Positions 34,817 through 42,886 of a stretch of 64,000 nucleotides of DNA are shown one piece after another (the stretch's first letter is position 1; every line of letters begins with the position of its first letter). The translations under genes and the position numbers were made by a program. The notes under the pieces are model-generated. The model did no database searches. It was not told the DNA's origin and worked only from the letters and a program-made list of their open reading frames with translations. The stretch is taken from NCBI RefSeq assembly GCF_046736345.1, contig NZ_CP157210.1, forward strand, positions 62,001 through 126,000. The letters are read 5' to 3'. The DNA is from Hyphococcus formosus (GTDB lineage Bacteria > Pseudomonadota > Alphaproteobacteria > Caulobacterales > Parvularculaceae).

Positions 34817-36414
34817 CGACGGAAACCGAAGAACTATTACCGGAGGAAATGGCACCGGCCGAGTCTGTTTACGACACAGACTATGAAACGGGTCAGGATA
34901 ATATCGAAGTCCTCGGGCTCGATGTGCACAATCCTGTTTTCATCATCAGTGCGGTGTTGATTCTGGTATTTTCGGGGTCCGTTCTTATTTTCCCGGAAAG
35001 TGCGGGCGTAATTTTGAATGGCGCACGAGATTGGACGCTCGATACATTCGACTGGTTTTTCGTTCTCACGACAAACATCGTATTTCTATTCTGCCTTTAT
35101 GTCTGGCTCTCACCATTCGGAAAAATCCGGATTGGCGGTGATGATGCGAAACCGGATTTTGGAATCCTCTCTTGGCTTTCCATGTTGTTCTCAGCGGGTG
35201 TTGGTATTGGACTGTTGTTTTATGGCGCGGCCGAACCGACGGCATATTATACCGAATGGTTTGGTAGCCCGTTGAATGTGCCGCCCCGCACGCCGGAAGC
35301 AGAACGCCTTGCCATGAGCGCGACTATATTCCATTGGGGCGTTACGCCTTGGGCGATTTATGCGGTGGTCGGAATGTCGCTCGCATTCTTCACGTTCAAC
35401 AAAGGGCTTCCGTTGACTATTCGCTCGGCGTTTTATCCGCTTTTTGGCGAACGTGTTTGGGGCTGGCCCGGGCATATTGTTGATCTGTTGGCCGTGGTTG
35501 CAACGCTGTTCGGATTGGCAACGTCATTAGGATTAGGCGCAAAGCAAGCGGCGAGTGGTCTCGAATTTTTGTTCGGTATCGATAGCGGTTTAGGAACACA
35601 GATCGTGTTGATTTCCGGCATTACCGGAATGGCTATTATTTCGGTGGTGCGGGGGCTCGATGGCGGTGTAAGGCTGTTGAGTAATATCAATATCATTCTG
35701 GCGATATTGTTACTTCTATTCGTCCTGACCGTAGGCCCAACGCTCGCCATCATCAAAAGCTACGGCACAAATGCGTTTCACTACGTAATCGACAGCTTCC
35801 CGCTCAGCAATTGGGTCGGGCGTGAAGACAAAGAATGGTTCCATGGCTGGACGATTTTCTATTGGGCATGGTGGGTTTCCTGGTCGCCATTTGTCGGTAG
35901 TTTTATCGCGCGTATTTCGCGCGGACGGACCATTCGTGAATTCCTCACTGCTGTGATGATCATGCCAGTCATTGTTGCTGTTATTTGGTTCAGCACCTTT
36001 GGCGTCACCGCAATTGAGCAAGTCAAAAACGGCGTAGGGGAATTACCAGCGGGGATTTCCGAGGTATCGCTGGTCCTGTTCCAGATGCTTGAAAATCTGC
36101 CAATGCACGAAATTTCGTCTTTCGTCGCGATCGTTTTGTTGATGGTATTTTTCGTGACCTCATCGGATTCCGGTTCGCTGGTTATCGATAGCATCACCGC
36201 AGGCGGTAAATTGCATGCACCAATTCCGCAACGGGTGTTTTGGGCCACCATGGAAGGGCTCGTTGCGATTGTTCTGCTTGTGGGCGGTGGTTCAGCAGCG
36301 TTGACGTCATTGCAATCCGGTGCAATTGCAACCGGGTTGCTGTTTTCACTTGTTTTACTGGCCTGTTGCGTCAGCCTATATCTGGGGTTACGGGAGGAGA
36401 AGAATAGCACCTAG
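34813..36414 (+). CDS. BCCT family transporter
   Basis: 533 aa, 12 predicted helices. The family signature is clear in WAWWVSWSPFVGSFIARISRG, together with SAGVGIGLLFYGAAEP and the late FFVTSSDSGSLVIDS motif. BCCT carriers move quaternary ammonium or related zwitterions (betaine, choline, carnitine, DMSP). The substrate here cannot be told. The GTG start overlaps the sulfotransferase stop, so the two are translated together. Confidence 0.9.
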   Translation: MTTETEELLPEEMAPAESVYDTDYETGQDNIEVLGLDVHNPVFIISAVLILVFSGSVLIFPESAGVILNGARDWTLDTFDWFFVLTTNIVFLFCLYVWLSPFGKIRIGGDDAKPDFGILSWLSMLFSAGVGIGLLFYGAAEPTAYYTEWFGSPLNVPPRTPEAERLAMSATIFHWGVTPWAIYAVVGMSLAFFTFNKGLPLTIRSAFYPLFGERVWGWPGHIVDLLAVVATLFGLATSLGLGAKQAASGLEFLFGIDSGLGTQIVLISGITGMAIISVVRGLDGGVRLLSNINIILAILLLLFVLTVGPTLAIIKSYGTNAFHYVIDSFPLSNWVGREDKEWFHGWTIFYWAWWVSWSPFVGSFIARISRGRTIREFLTAVMIMPVIVAVIWFSTFGVTAIEQVKNGVGELPAGISEVSLVLFQMLENLPMHEISSFVAIVLLMVFFVTSSDSGSLVIDSITAGGKLHAPIPQRVFWATMEGLVAIVLLVGGGSAALTSLQSGAIATGLLFSLVLLACCVSLYLGLREEKNST

Positions 36415-36440
36415 TTATTTTTCTTTCCTTGGGCAGCGTT

Positions 36441-36929
36441 ATGGAAACGAACAATAGATTAGATCACGCTTTAATTGCGTTACGCCAGATTTTGCGCGCG
36501 ACGGAAATAAGCTCACGTGCCTTGGCGAAGCAATGTAGCCTGACGCCATCGCAATTAATCCTGATGGAGGTCATTGCGAAGGGAGGGCCAGCGACGCCGA
36601 CGGCGCTCGCACGTTCCGTTTCACTGAGCCAAGCGACAGTCTCGGCGTTACTTGATAAATTACAACAGCGTGGCTTGGTCATCCGTCGGCCCGATGCCTG
36701 TGATCGTCGACGGATTAGTGTTGCGTTGACCGACGAAGGCAACGCGATTTTAGAAAGCGCGCCAAGCATCCTTCAGCAGCGCTTTGAAAGTGGCTTTAAT
36801 AAAATGGACGATTGGGAAAAGTCTTTCCTCGTCGCGGCGCTTGAACGGACGGCGATGTTGCTCGACGCGGATGAGCTAGACGCCGCACCGGTTCTTGATG
36901 TTGGCGCAATCGGTCAGCCGTCAAAATAA
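36441..36929 (+). CDS. MarR family transcriptional regulator
   Basis: 162 aa. Winged helix of MarR type: LTPSQLILMEVIAKGG, ARSVSLSQATVSALLDKLQQ, RGLVIRRPDACDRRRISVAL and the wing VALTDEGNAIL. It is 26 nt downstream of the BCCT gene on the same strand and may regulate it. ATG 36441 is preferred over an in-frame TTG at 36429. It converges on the urease operon with an 8-nt gap and no visible terminator. Confidence 0.85.
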   Translation: METNNRLDHALIALRQILRATEISSRALAKQCSLTPSQLILMEVIAKGGPATPTALARSVSLSQATVSALLDKLQQRGLVIRRPDACDRRRISVALTDEGNAILESAPSILQQRFESGFNKMDDWEKSFLVAALERTAMLLDADELDAAPVLDVGAIGQPSK

Positions 36930-36937
36930 TTGGCAAC

Positions 36938-37555
36938 CTAGTGCGGGCGTAATGCACCGTGGTTTTCGATGAAATCCGTAATAGTTTTCACGCCTTCGCT
37001 TCTTAAGAGGTCGGTGAAAACAAATGGATTTTCGCCGCGTGAATTGCGGGCATCATTTTCCATCTCTGTGAGGTCAACACCCACATGCGGGGCCAGATCG
37101 GCTTTATTGATGATTAAAAGGTCGGATCTGGTAATTGCTGGGCCGCCCTTGCGCGGAATATCGCCGCCCTGACAAACGGAAATCACATATAAGGTCAGAT
37201 CAACGAGCTGTGGCGAGAAAGTAGCGGCTAGATTGTCGCCGCCTGACTCGATGAAAATCACATCAAGGTCATTGTGGCGAGCATTTAACTCGTCAATCGC
37301 GCGCAAATTAATCGATGCGTCTTCACGAATTGCCGTATGCGGACAGCCGCCAGTTTCCACACCGTAAATTCGATCGGCGGAGAGTGCCTGCAAGCGCACA
37401 AGCGCCTCTGCATCCTCACGGGTGTAGATGTCGTTTGTAATCACACCGATTGAATATTGATCGCGTAAAGCCCGGCACAAAACGGAGGTCAATGTTGTTT
37501 TTCCGGTGCCGACCGGTCCGCCAATTCCAATGCGAAAGGGGCCGTTATTACTCAT
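36938..37555 (-). CDS. ureG: Urease accessory GTPase UreG
   Basis: 205 aa. P-loop GIGGPVGTGKTTL, the GVITNDIYTREDA and VETGGCPHTAIREDAS (Cys-Pro-His nickel site) segments, ESGGDN and the guanine motif INKAD. It supplies GTP hydrolysis and nickel delivery for urease maturation. It is the last gene of the operon and overlaps ureF by 4 nt. Confidence 0.96.
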   Translation of the reverse strand: MSNNGPFRIGIGGPVGTGKTTLTSVLCRALRDQYSIGVITNDIYTREDAEALVRLQALSADRIYGVETGGCPHTAIREDASINLRAIDELNARHNDLDVIFIESGGDNLAATFSPQLVDLTLYVISVCQGGDIPRKGGPAITRSDLLIINKADLAPHVGVDLTEMENDARNSRGENPFVFTDLLRSEGVKTITDFIENHGALRPH

Positions 37556-38214
37556 GATCGAAAAATCCTCGGTTCAGTCGTTTCATGTTTAAGGGTCAAT
37601 AGATCAGCAAATAAAGTTGCTGTGCCTAGGTCATCTAGAGTGGCTGTTACTGCTTTATTCGCGGTCGAAATTTGTGTCTCTTCAAGAGAGGCCAAAATCT
37701 CGACGCCTTGGTGCTGGCCCAGATTGCCCATACGCATCGCCGCTTGCACAAGGTTACTTGTTTGGGCCTGCGCAAAGACCGGCATCAGCATATCAACCGG
37801 AATTTCCGATGCACGCGCCGTCATGCCGACCGCAATAGGCAACGGACAAGTTTCTTGTGGCTCTATTTTGTTTACCCACGGTGCGGCAGCTTTGATGAAG
37901 GCCGAGCCTTGTTCAATCGTCTCTGAAAAGCGTTCTTTGCTCGGCGCTAATGCGCATCCCAATTCGCATAGATCCGCAATTGTCTCATTTTGCCGATGGG
38001 CGGCAGCACATAGAATTAAATCATTCCAGATCGATCCCGCCGTAAGAGACCAACTAATCCAGGCTTGAAGATCGGATTGGGTTTTGATGACGCCGTCCGC
38101 ATAGGCGGTTTCCAGCCCGCTGGAATAGCTAAACGCGCCAGTCGGAAAAGCGGGCGACAACCAGGTTGCCAACCGCACCAGAGCCGTAGAATTTGTGCAT
38201 CGTTCAATTGTCAT
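37552..38214 (-). CDS. ureF: Urease accessory protein UreF
   Basis: 220 aa. WLSPAFPTGAFSYSSGLE near the N-terminus is the UreF hallmark, followed by an all-helical body with HQGVEILASL. UreF bridges UreD and UreG in the maturation complex. It overlaps both ureG and ureE by 4 nt. Confidence 0.94.
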   Translation of the reverse strand: MTIERCTNSTALVRLATWLSPAFPTGAFSYSSGLETAYADGVIKTQSDLQAWISWSLTAGSIWNDLILCAAAHRQNETIADLCELGCALAPSKERFSETIEQGSAFIKAAAPWVNKIEPQETCPLPIAVGMTARASEIPVDMLMPVFAQAQTSNLVQAAMRMGNLGQHQGVEILASLEETQISTANKAVTATLDDLGTATLFADLLTLKHETTEPRIFRS

Positions 38215-38651
38215 GAATGGGAATGGCTATGATGGTGGTCATAGGCACCGGTTTGCGGATCGAAAGGCGCTTCGACCTCAGTGACTTTTGCGCCGAGACC
38301 AATAACCATCTCTTTGATGACGTGGTCGCGGCGAATTAGAATTCGGTCTTCGAAAATTTGTGCTTGGAGGTGTCGGTTGCCCAACTGCCATGCCAGTGCG
38401 GCAAAGGATTGGCGGTCTGCGGTTGTCAATTCGTAAAGTGGCTCTGGTTTAGCGCGCACTTCAATAACCCGTCCGTCCTCAAGCTCGAGCCCTTGACCAT
38501 GCCGGATTAACCGACTGGTGGGAAGGTCTAGCGTGAATGACATTCCGCTATCGGTATTGAATTGGAAACGCCGGCGCATACGCCCTTGTTCATCAAGCGT
38601 AATTGTATCGATCGCTTTAAAGGGTGGGGAGATGATTTTGATTGCGCGCAT
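38211..38651 (-). CDS. ureE: Urease nickel metallochaperone UreE
   Basis: 146 aa. DRILIRRDHVIKEMVIGLGA is the conserved UreE core, preceded by WQLGNRHLQAQI, and the tail YDHHHSHSHS is a short His-rich nickel-binding end. It passes nickel to UreG. A 1-nt gap separates it from ureC. Confidence 0.94.
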   Translation of the reverse strand: MRAIKIISPPFKAIDTITLDEQGRMRRRFQFNTDSGMSFTLDLPTSRLIRHGQGLELEDGRVIEVRAKPEPLYELTTADRQSFAALAWQLGNRHLQAQIFEDRILIRRDHVIKEMVIGLGAKVTEVEAPFDPQTGAYDHHHSHSHS

Positions 38652-38652
38652 A

Positions 38653-40362
38653 TCAGTACAGAAAATATCGTTGGGCCATGGGCACGATGTCCGCGGGCTC
38701 GCAGGTGATTAAGGTGCCGTCGCAACGGACTTCATAAGTTTCAGGATCGACTTCTATATCGGGCAGCGCGTCGTTCAGGACGAGATTCTTTTTGCCGATA
38801 TTGCGTGTGTTTGAAACGGCGACGAATGATTTGGCAACATCCAGTTTGCTAGCTAGATCGTCATCAATTGCCGCTATCGAGACGAAAGTAACTGATGAAT
38901 TCGTCAATGACTTTCCATACGCGCCAAACATCGGTCGCATATGAACAGGTTGCGGTGTTGGAATTGACGCATTCGGATCGCCCATTGGCGCGGCGGCGAT
39001 GGTGCCGCCGATAATGATCATTTCGGGTTTTGTGCCAAAAAACGCCGGTGACCACATGACAAGATCAGCGCGCTTTCCAACCTCAATACTGCCAACATGG
39101 TCCGCAATACCATGCGCGATTGCCGGATTGATTGTGTATTTTGCAATGTAACGACGTGCACGAAGGTTATCATTATCACCTTTTTCGTCGGCGAGTGCGC
39201 CTCGCTGTCGTTTCATTTTATCCGCAGTCTGCCATGTTCGAATGATCATCTCTCCGACGCGGCCCATAGCTTGACTATCGGAGGCAATAATCGAGAACGC
39301 ACCGAGGTCATGCAGAATATCCTCGGCCGCAATAGTTTCCTTTCGGATGCGGCTTTCCGCGAATGCAATATCTTCCGGAATTGATGGGTCGAGATGATGA
39401 CATACCATCAACATATCCAGATGTTCATCAATCGTATTGATCGTATAGGGCCGTGTGGGGTTTGTTGAAGACGGTAGAATGTTTTCAAGGCCACAGACTT
39501 TTATAATGTCCGGGGCATGACCGCCGCCTGCGCCTTCGGTGTGAAATGCATGTATCGTTCGGCCCGCAATGGCGTCGATAGTGGATTCGACAAAACCAGA
39601 CTCGTTTAGCGTGTCGGTATGGATCATTGTCTGAACGTCATATTGATCGGCGACGGACAAGCAGCAATCAATCGCCGCCGGGGTGGTTCCCCAATCCTCG
39701 TGAAGCTTAAGCGCAACAGCACCGGCCCGGATCATCTCTTCGAGCGCGGCAGGTTCCGACGCGTTTCCTTTCCCCGCGAAACCTAGATTCATGGGAAATG
39801 CATCGGCCGCTTCGATCATGCGGTGAATATGCCAAGGGCCGGGCGTGCAGGTTGTCGCAAGGGTTCCATGAGCGGGGCCTGTGCCGCCGCCGAGCATGGT
39901 CGTGATCCCGCTCATCAAGGCTTCTTCAATTTGTTGCGGACAAATAAAATGAATATGCGCGTCAATGCCGCCTGCGGTTATGATGCGCGTTTCGCCCGCT
40001 ATGATTTCTGTACCGGGCCCTATGATAATATCGACGCCGGGCTGGGTATCCGGATTGCCTGCCTTGCCAATGGCAAAAATCAGTCCATCTTTTATACCAA
40101 TATCAGCCTTATATATGCCTGTATGGTCGAGGATAAGCGCATTCGTAATGACCGTATCGACAGCGCCTTCATCGCGCGCAATCTGGCTTTGGCCCATGCC
40201 GTCACGAATAACTTTACCGCCACCAAATTTGACCTCCTCACCATACTGAGTGAAATCTTTTTCAACTTCTATGAATAGTTCGGTGTCTGCCAGCCGTACC
40301 TTGTCGCCGGTAGTTGGGCCAAACATATGCGCATAGGAACGGCGATCTATTTTCAGTGACAT
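38653..40362 (-). CDS. ureC: Urease alpha subunit UreC
   Basis: 569 aa, full length. Nickel ligands and the carbamylated lysine are all present: GGIDAHIHFICP (two His), ALKLHEDWG (Lys), MIHTDTLNESG (His), FHTEGAGGGHAPD (His) and IASDSQAMGR (Asp); the flap His region is in VCHHLDPSIPEDIAFAESRI. It hydrolyses urea to ammonia and carbamate. GGGAG precedes ATG 40362. Confidence 0.97.
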   Translation of the reverse strand: MSLKIDRRSYAHMFGPTTGDKVRLADTELFIEVEKDFTQYGEEVKFGGGKVIRDGMGQSQIARDEGAVDTVITNALILDHTGIYKADIGIKDGLIFAIGKAGNPDTQPGVDIIIGPGTEIIAGETRIITAGGIDAHIHFICPQQIEEALMSGITTMLGGGTGPAHGTLATTCTPGPWHIHRMIEAADAFPMNLGFAGKGNASEPAALEEMIRAGAVALKLHEDWGTTPAAIDCCLSVADQYDVQTMIHTDTLNESGFVESTIDAIAGRTIHAFHTEGAGGGHAPDIIKVCGLENILPSSTNPTRPYTINTIDEHLDMLMVCHHLDPSIPEDIAFAESRIRKETIAAEDILHDLGAFSIIASDSQAMGRVGEMIIRTWQTADKMKRQRGALADEKGDNDNLRARRYIAKYTINPAIAHGIADHVGSIEVGKRADLVMWSPAFFGTKPEMIIIGGTIAAAPMGDPNASIPTPQPVHMRPMFGAYGKSLTNSSVTFVSIAAIDDDLASKLDVAKSFVAVSNTRNIGKKNLVLNDALPDIEVDPETYEVRCDGTLITCEPADIVPMAQRYFLY

Positions 40363-40363
40363 G

Positions 40364-40669
40364 TTACAGCGCTCCCATTACGCCTTTTCTAAATCCAATA
40401 ACACGGCGCGAGCCTGCGAATGGAATGAGCGAAACATCGCGGCTTTGGCCCGGTTCGAACCGAACAGCGGTTCCTGCAGGTATATTCAGGCGCATACCGC
40501 GCGCTTTCTCGCGATCAAACGCCAGCGCCGGATTGGTTTCATTGAAATGATAATGGGATCCAACCTGAATGGGGCGGTCCCCGGTGTTCGAAACCTTTAG
40601 CGTGATTGGTTCTCTATCTGCATTCAACGTGATGTCGCCTTCGGCCGGTATGATTTCACCTGGAATCAT
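40364..40669 (-). CDS. ureB: Urease beta subunit UreB
   Basis: 101 aa. MIPGEIIPAEGDITLNADRE, NTGDRPIQVGSHYHFNETNP and IPAGTAVRFEPG are the family hallmarks. It is a separate subunit, as usual in Proteobacteria. The ATG overlaps the stop of the small upstream gene by 4 nt (ATGA) and the end is 1 nt from ureC. Confidence 0.96.
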   Translation of the reverse strand: MIPGEIIPAEGDITLNADREPITLKVSNTGDRPIQVGSHYHFNETNPALAFDREKARGMRLNIPAGTAVRFEPGQSRDVSLIPFAGSRRVIGFRKGVMGAL

Positions 40670-40836
40670 TTTTTACGGCGTCCATGGGCGCGATGCGCGA
40701 ATACTGCTGCACCGATCGCGAGAGCGGTGAGGCCAAGTAGGGCGACACCCGGATGCATATGGGGTATGGGTTCAGCGTGCGCAAATGCCGGTGTCGTCGA
40801 TGCTGCTACCATCATTACCATAAGTGTACGCATCAT
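40666..40836 (-). CDS. 56-aa predicted membrane peptide between ureA and ureB
   Basis: The translation begins MMRTLMVMMVAASTTPAFA, a good signal peptide, then HAEPIPHMHPG with three His, a hydrophobic helix VALLGLTALAIGAAVFA and a basic tail HRAHGRRKK. AGGAG lies 10 nt before the ATG, and the stop overlaps the ureB start (ATGA), so it looks translated and coupled. I do not recognise the family. The His-rich lumenal segment hints at metal binding (inference); five other His/Met residues are nearby. It is shorter than typical HupE/UreJ nickel permeases, so it is not one of those, though it could be a remnant. Confidence 0.75.
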   Translation of the reverse strand: MMRTLMVMMVAASTTPAFAHAEPIPHMHPGVALLGLTALAIGAAVFAHRAHGRRKK

Positions 40837-40853
40837 TTTCTTTTTTCTCCTGA

Positions 40854-41156
40854 TTATCTGATGGGATTATGTACGGTGACGAGTTTTACCCCGTCGGGGA
40901 ATGTTGCCTCGACTTGAACTTCGGGAATCATTTCTGCGATCCCTTCCATGACCTGGTCGCGACGAATGACCTCGCCACCTTCTTTCATTAGAACGGCAAC
41001 GGTTTTGCCGTCGCGCGCGCCCTCGATCACGAAATCTGTAATAAGGGCAATTGCTTCTGGGTGGTTAAGTTTTACACCGCGCTCTAATCTGCGCCGCGCA
41101 ACCATCGCAGCGACGGAAATTAGCAGCTTGTCTTTCTCGCGGGGTAGTAAGTGCAT
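40854..41156 (-). CDS. ureA: Urease gamma subunit UreA
   Basis: 100 aa. MHLLPREKDKLLISVAAMVA, KLNHPEAIALITDFVIEGARDGK and the end GVKLVTVHNPI are the family pattern. It is separated from ureD by 12 nt and from the 56-aa gene by 17 nt. Confidence 0.96.
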   Translation of the reverse strand: MHLLPREKDKLLISVAAMVARRRLERGVKLNHPEAIALITDFVIEGARDGKTVAVLMKEGGEVIRRDQVMEGIAEMIPEVQVEATFPDGVKLVTVHNPIR

Positions 41157-41168
41157 TCGTGCAAACTC

Positions 41169-42005
41169 CTAGGTAAGCCATAAAGCGGGAGGGCGATCTT
41201 CGCCCGATAGTAAGGTCACAAGTGGCGTGAGAATTTTCCGTAATTGATAGCCGTCGCTTGCGGCGATCCGCGCACAAAACTTATCGCAATTGCCGATCGT
41301 CCACGCAGAACAGTGGGCAGAGAAAGTTCTTTCAGCGTTTATTTTCGATTGTAGCTGCGCAAAATGGTCGTGCAGATTCTCCCCAACAAATAGGAGTGTC
41401 GCAAAGGCCGTATGACTATTGGCGGTTGCTGCATTCTCAAACCAATTATTATGCGCTGTGTTTATTTTTATTTGTTCTGCGTGGATTAAATCGCCGCCAG
41501 AATAAATTCGCCACTTATCATCAAGCCGCGCGATGGGGCGCGTTTCGCCAAAGGCTTGTCGGCCTAAAATAAAGGCTTCTGTGATCAGTGCCCGAGCGCC
41601 GCTATGAACGTCAAGCGTCAGCGTCCGTTTAAGGTGGCTGTGATCGTAGAGAATTGTTTCCTGCGGCAGCCAATAGAGCTGCGCGTTTTTTTCGGCTGTC
41701 AGATGGATAGAAATTTCCGCAGCACCACCATTGCCGCGATAGATTTTTTCACAAGCTTGCGTGGATAGGGTTAACGACGAATCTTCTTGTGCGCGTGCCG
41801 TCCAGTTCAATTTGTCGCCGCTGGTCATGCCGCCGGCCGTATTAATCAAGATGCTCGATAGCGGTTCTTGCGCGAACTGCTGGGGGAAGCGAATTTTGGC
41901 AGCGCCATCCTGAGAAAGCTTGGCTATGGATGTTTTTACGCCCGTGTACTGAGCAAATAACTCACCGCTTCCATAAGTTCGCTCAAGTTTCGTATCGCAC
42001 TGCAT
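41169..42005 (-). CDS. ureD: Urease accessory protein UreD
   Basis: 278 aa. SSILINTAGGMTSGDKLNW and YWLPQETILYDHSHLKRTL are the UreD pattern, with TEAFILGRQAFGE following. It is the scaffold for UreF/UreG during nickel insertion and is the first gene of the operon. No ribosome-binding site is seen before ATG 42005; TATGAT lies about 10 nt upstream, so a very short leader is possible. Confidence 0.92.
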   Translation of the reverse strand: MQCDTKLERTYGSGELFAQYTGVKTSIAKLSQDGAAKIRFPQQFAQEPLSSILINTAGGMTSGDKLNWTARAQEDSSLTLSTQACEKIYRGNGGAAEISIHLTAEKNAQLYWLPQETILYDHSHLKRTLTLDVHSGARALITEAFILGRQAFGETRPIARLDDKWRIYSGGDLIHAEQIKINTAHNNWFENAATANSHTAFATLLFVGENLHDHFAQLQSKINAERTFSAHCSAWTIGNCDKFCARIAASDGYQLRKILTPLVTLLSGEDRPPALWLT

Positions 42006-42446
42006 AATAAATCATAGGCGCGATTAATCGGGATCGGCAATTTTTTGATGCGGTATGACAAGAAATTGTGCGTTGAGAATAAAGGTTCCGGGGCCGCCTG
42101 GGATCACTGTAATACGCACTTGAAGTTTACCACCCCGGCTCAGGCGTGATCTACCTCAGGGTTGGAATAATCCGCTCAGGAGCTCGGAATTGCAGGTTTC
42201 TGCCTTGCGTTGGTCGGTAGATTGATGGGGCGATGGTGATGCCACGCGGTGCTAGTTCGTATGCGTCTGATCGCCTGTCCGGATTACGCACTGCGTGCCG
42301 TTTACCAAGTTCAATTTCGCATCTGCTGTACAATCCCATTGCCCTGACCGATAGAAGCTTGTATAACCGAACCAACTAAGGGAGTCGTGGCCGCGCGGGT
42401 AAAAAATGCCCGCGTGAGCTTTGGCCGCAACAAGGTGAGGGAATAA
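42006..42446. other. Divergent intergenic region, ureD / LEH-like gene
   Basis: 441 bp without a supported gene. It must hold the urease promoter (minus) and the promoter of the catabolic genes (plus). Seen here: the palindrome ACGCA-C-TGCGT (42286-42296), another TACGCA (42113-42118) and a leader hairpin CGCGGG / CCCGCG with an A-rich loop (42394-42414) 33 nt before the plus-strand start. Minus-strand ORFs of 68-74 codons here look random. Confidence 0.5.
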
Positions 42447-42875
42447 ATGTCCAAACATATCAACACTCTACGTGCGATCATTGACGCCTGGGCGCGTCAG
42501 GACGTTGAAGGCCTAGTCAAGCATTTGCACGAGGATGTCACCTGGAACAATTCTGGCGGTTTTCGCAAGCCGCTAAAGGGCCGAGAAGCGATGCGCCGTG
42601 CGCTGGAGCGCATGAAAGACCAGATCGAAGAATCAAAATGGTGTCTTTATGGCTGGGCCGAGGTTGGTGATACGGTCTGGATGGAAGGGGCCGATGAGTT
42701 TATCCGCAAGGATGGCATCCGCATCGCCGTCCCTTACGCCGGTGTTCTCGAATTTGAAGGCGATGTGGTTAAGCATTGGCGCGAATATTTTGATGGGCGC
42801 CTGCAAGAGCAGCAGCTGGCAGGCGAGCCCGTATCCGAATATGTTGAGGCAATGTTAGACCGGCCAAAAGCCTAA
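42447..42875 (+). CDS. SnoaL/limonene-epoxide-hydrolase-like NTF2 protein
   Basis: 142 aa, NTF2-like cone. IIDAWARQDVEGLVKHLHEDVTW opens the fold; EGADEF and HWREYFD mark the places where limonene-1,2-epoxide hydrolase has its Arg-x-Asp and Asp. The Asp residues are kept, but the Arg is Gly, so classical epoxide hydrolysis is doubtful. AAGGTGAGG precedes ATG 42447. It is the first gene of a six-gene plus-strand run. Confidence 0.8.
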   Translation: MSKHINTLRAIIDAWARQDVEGLVKHLHEDVTWNNSGGFRKPLKGREAMRRALERMKDQIEESKWCLYGWAEVGDTVWMEGADEFIRKDGIRIAVPYAGVLEFEGDVVKHWREYFDGRLQEQQLAGEPVSEYVEAMLDRPKA

Positions 42876-42886
42876 AAGGTCCTGAC

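Noticed and set aside
40666..40836. Reading the 56-aa urease-operon gene as a HupE/UreJ nickel permease
   Set aside because: HupE/UreJ proteins are about 190 aa with several helices; only one helix is present after the signal peptide.
42151..42458. Minus-strand ORFs of 68-74 codons between ureD and the LEH-like gene
   Set aside because: No ribosome-binding site, no family resemblance, and they overlap the divergent promoters.
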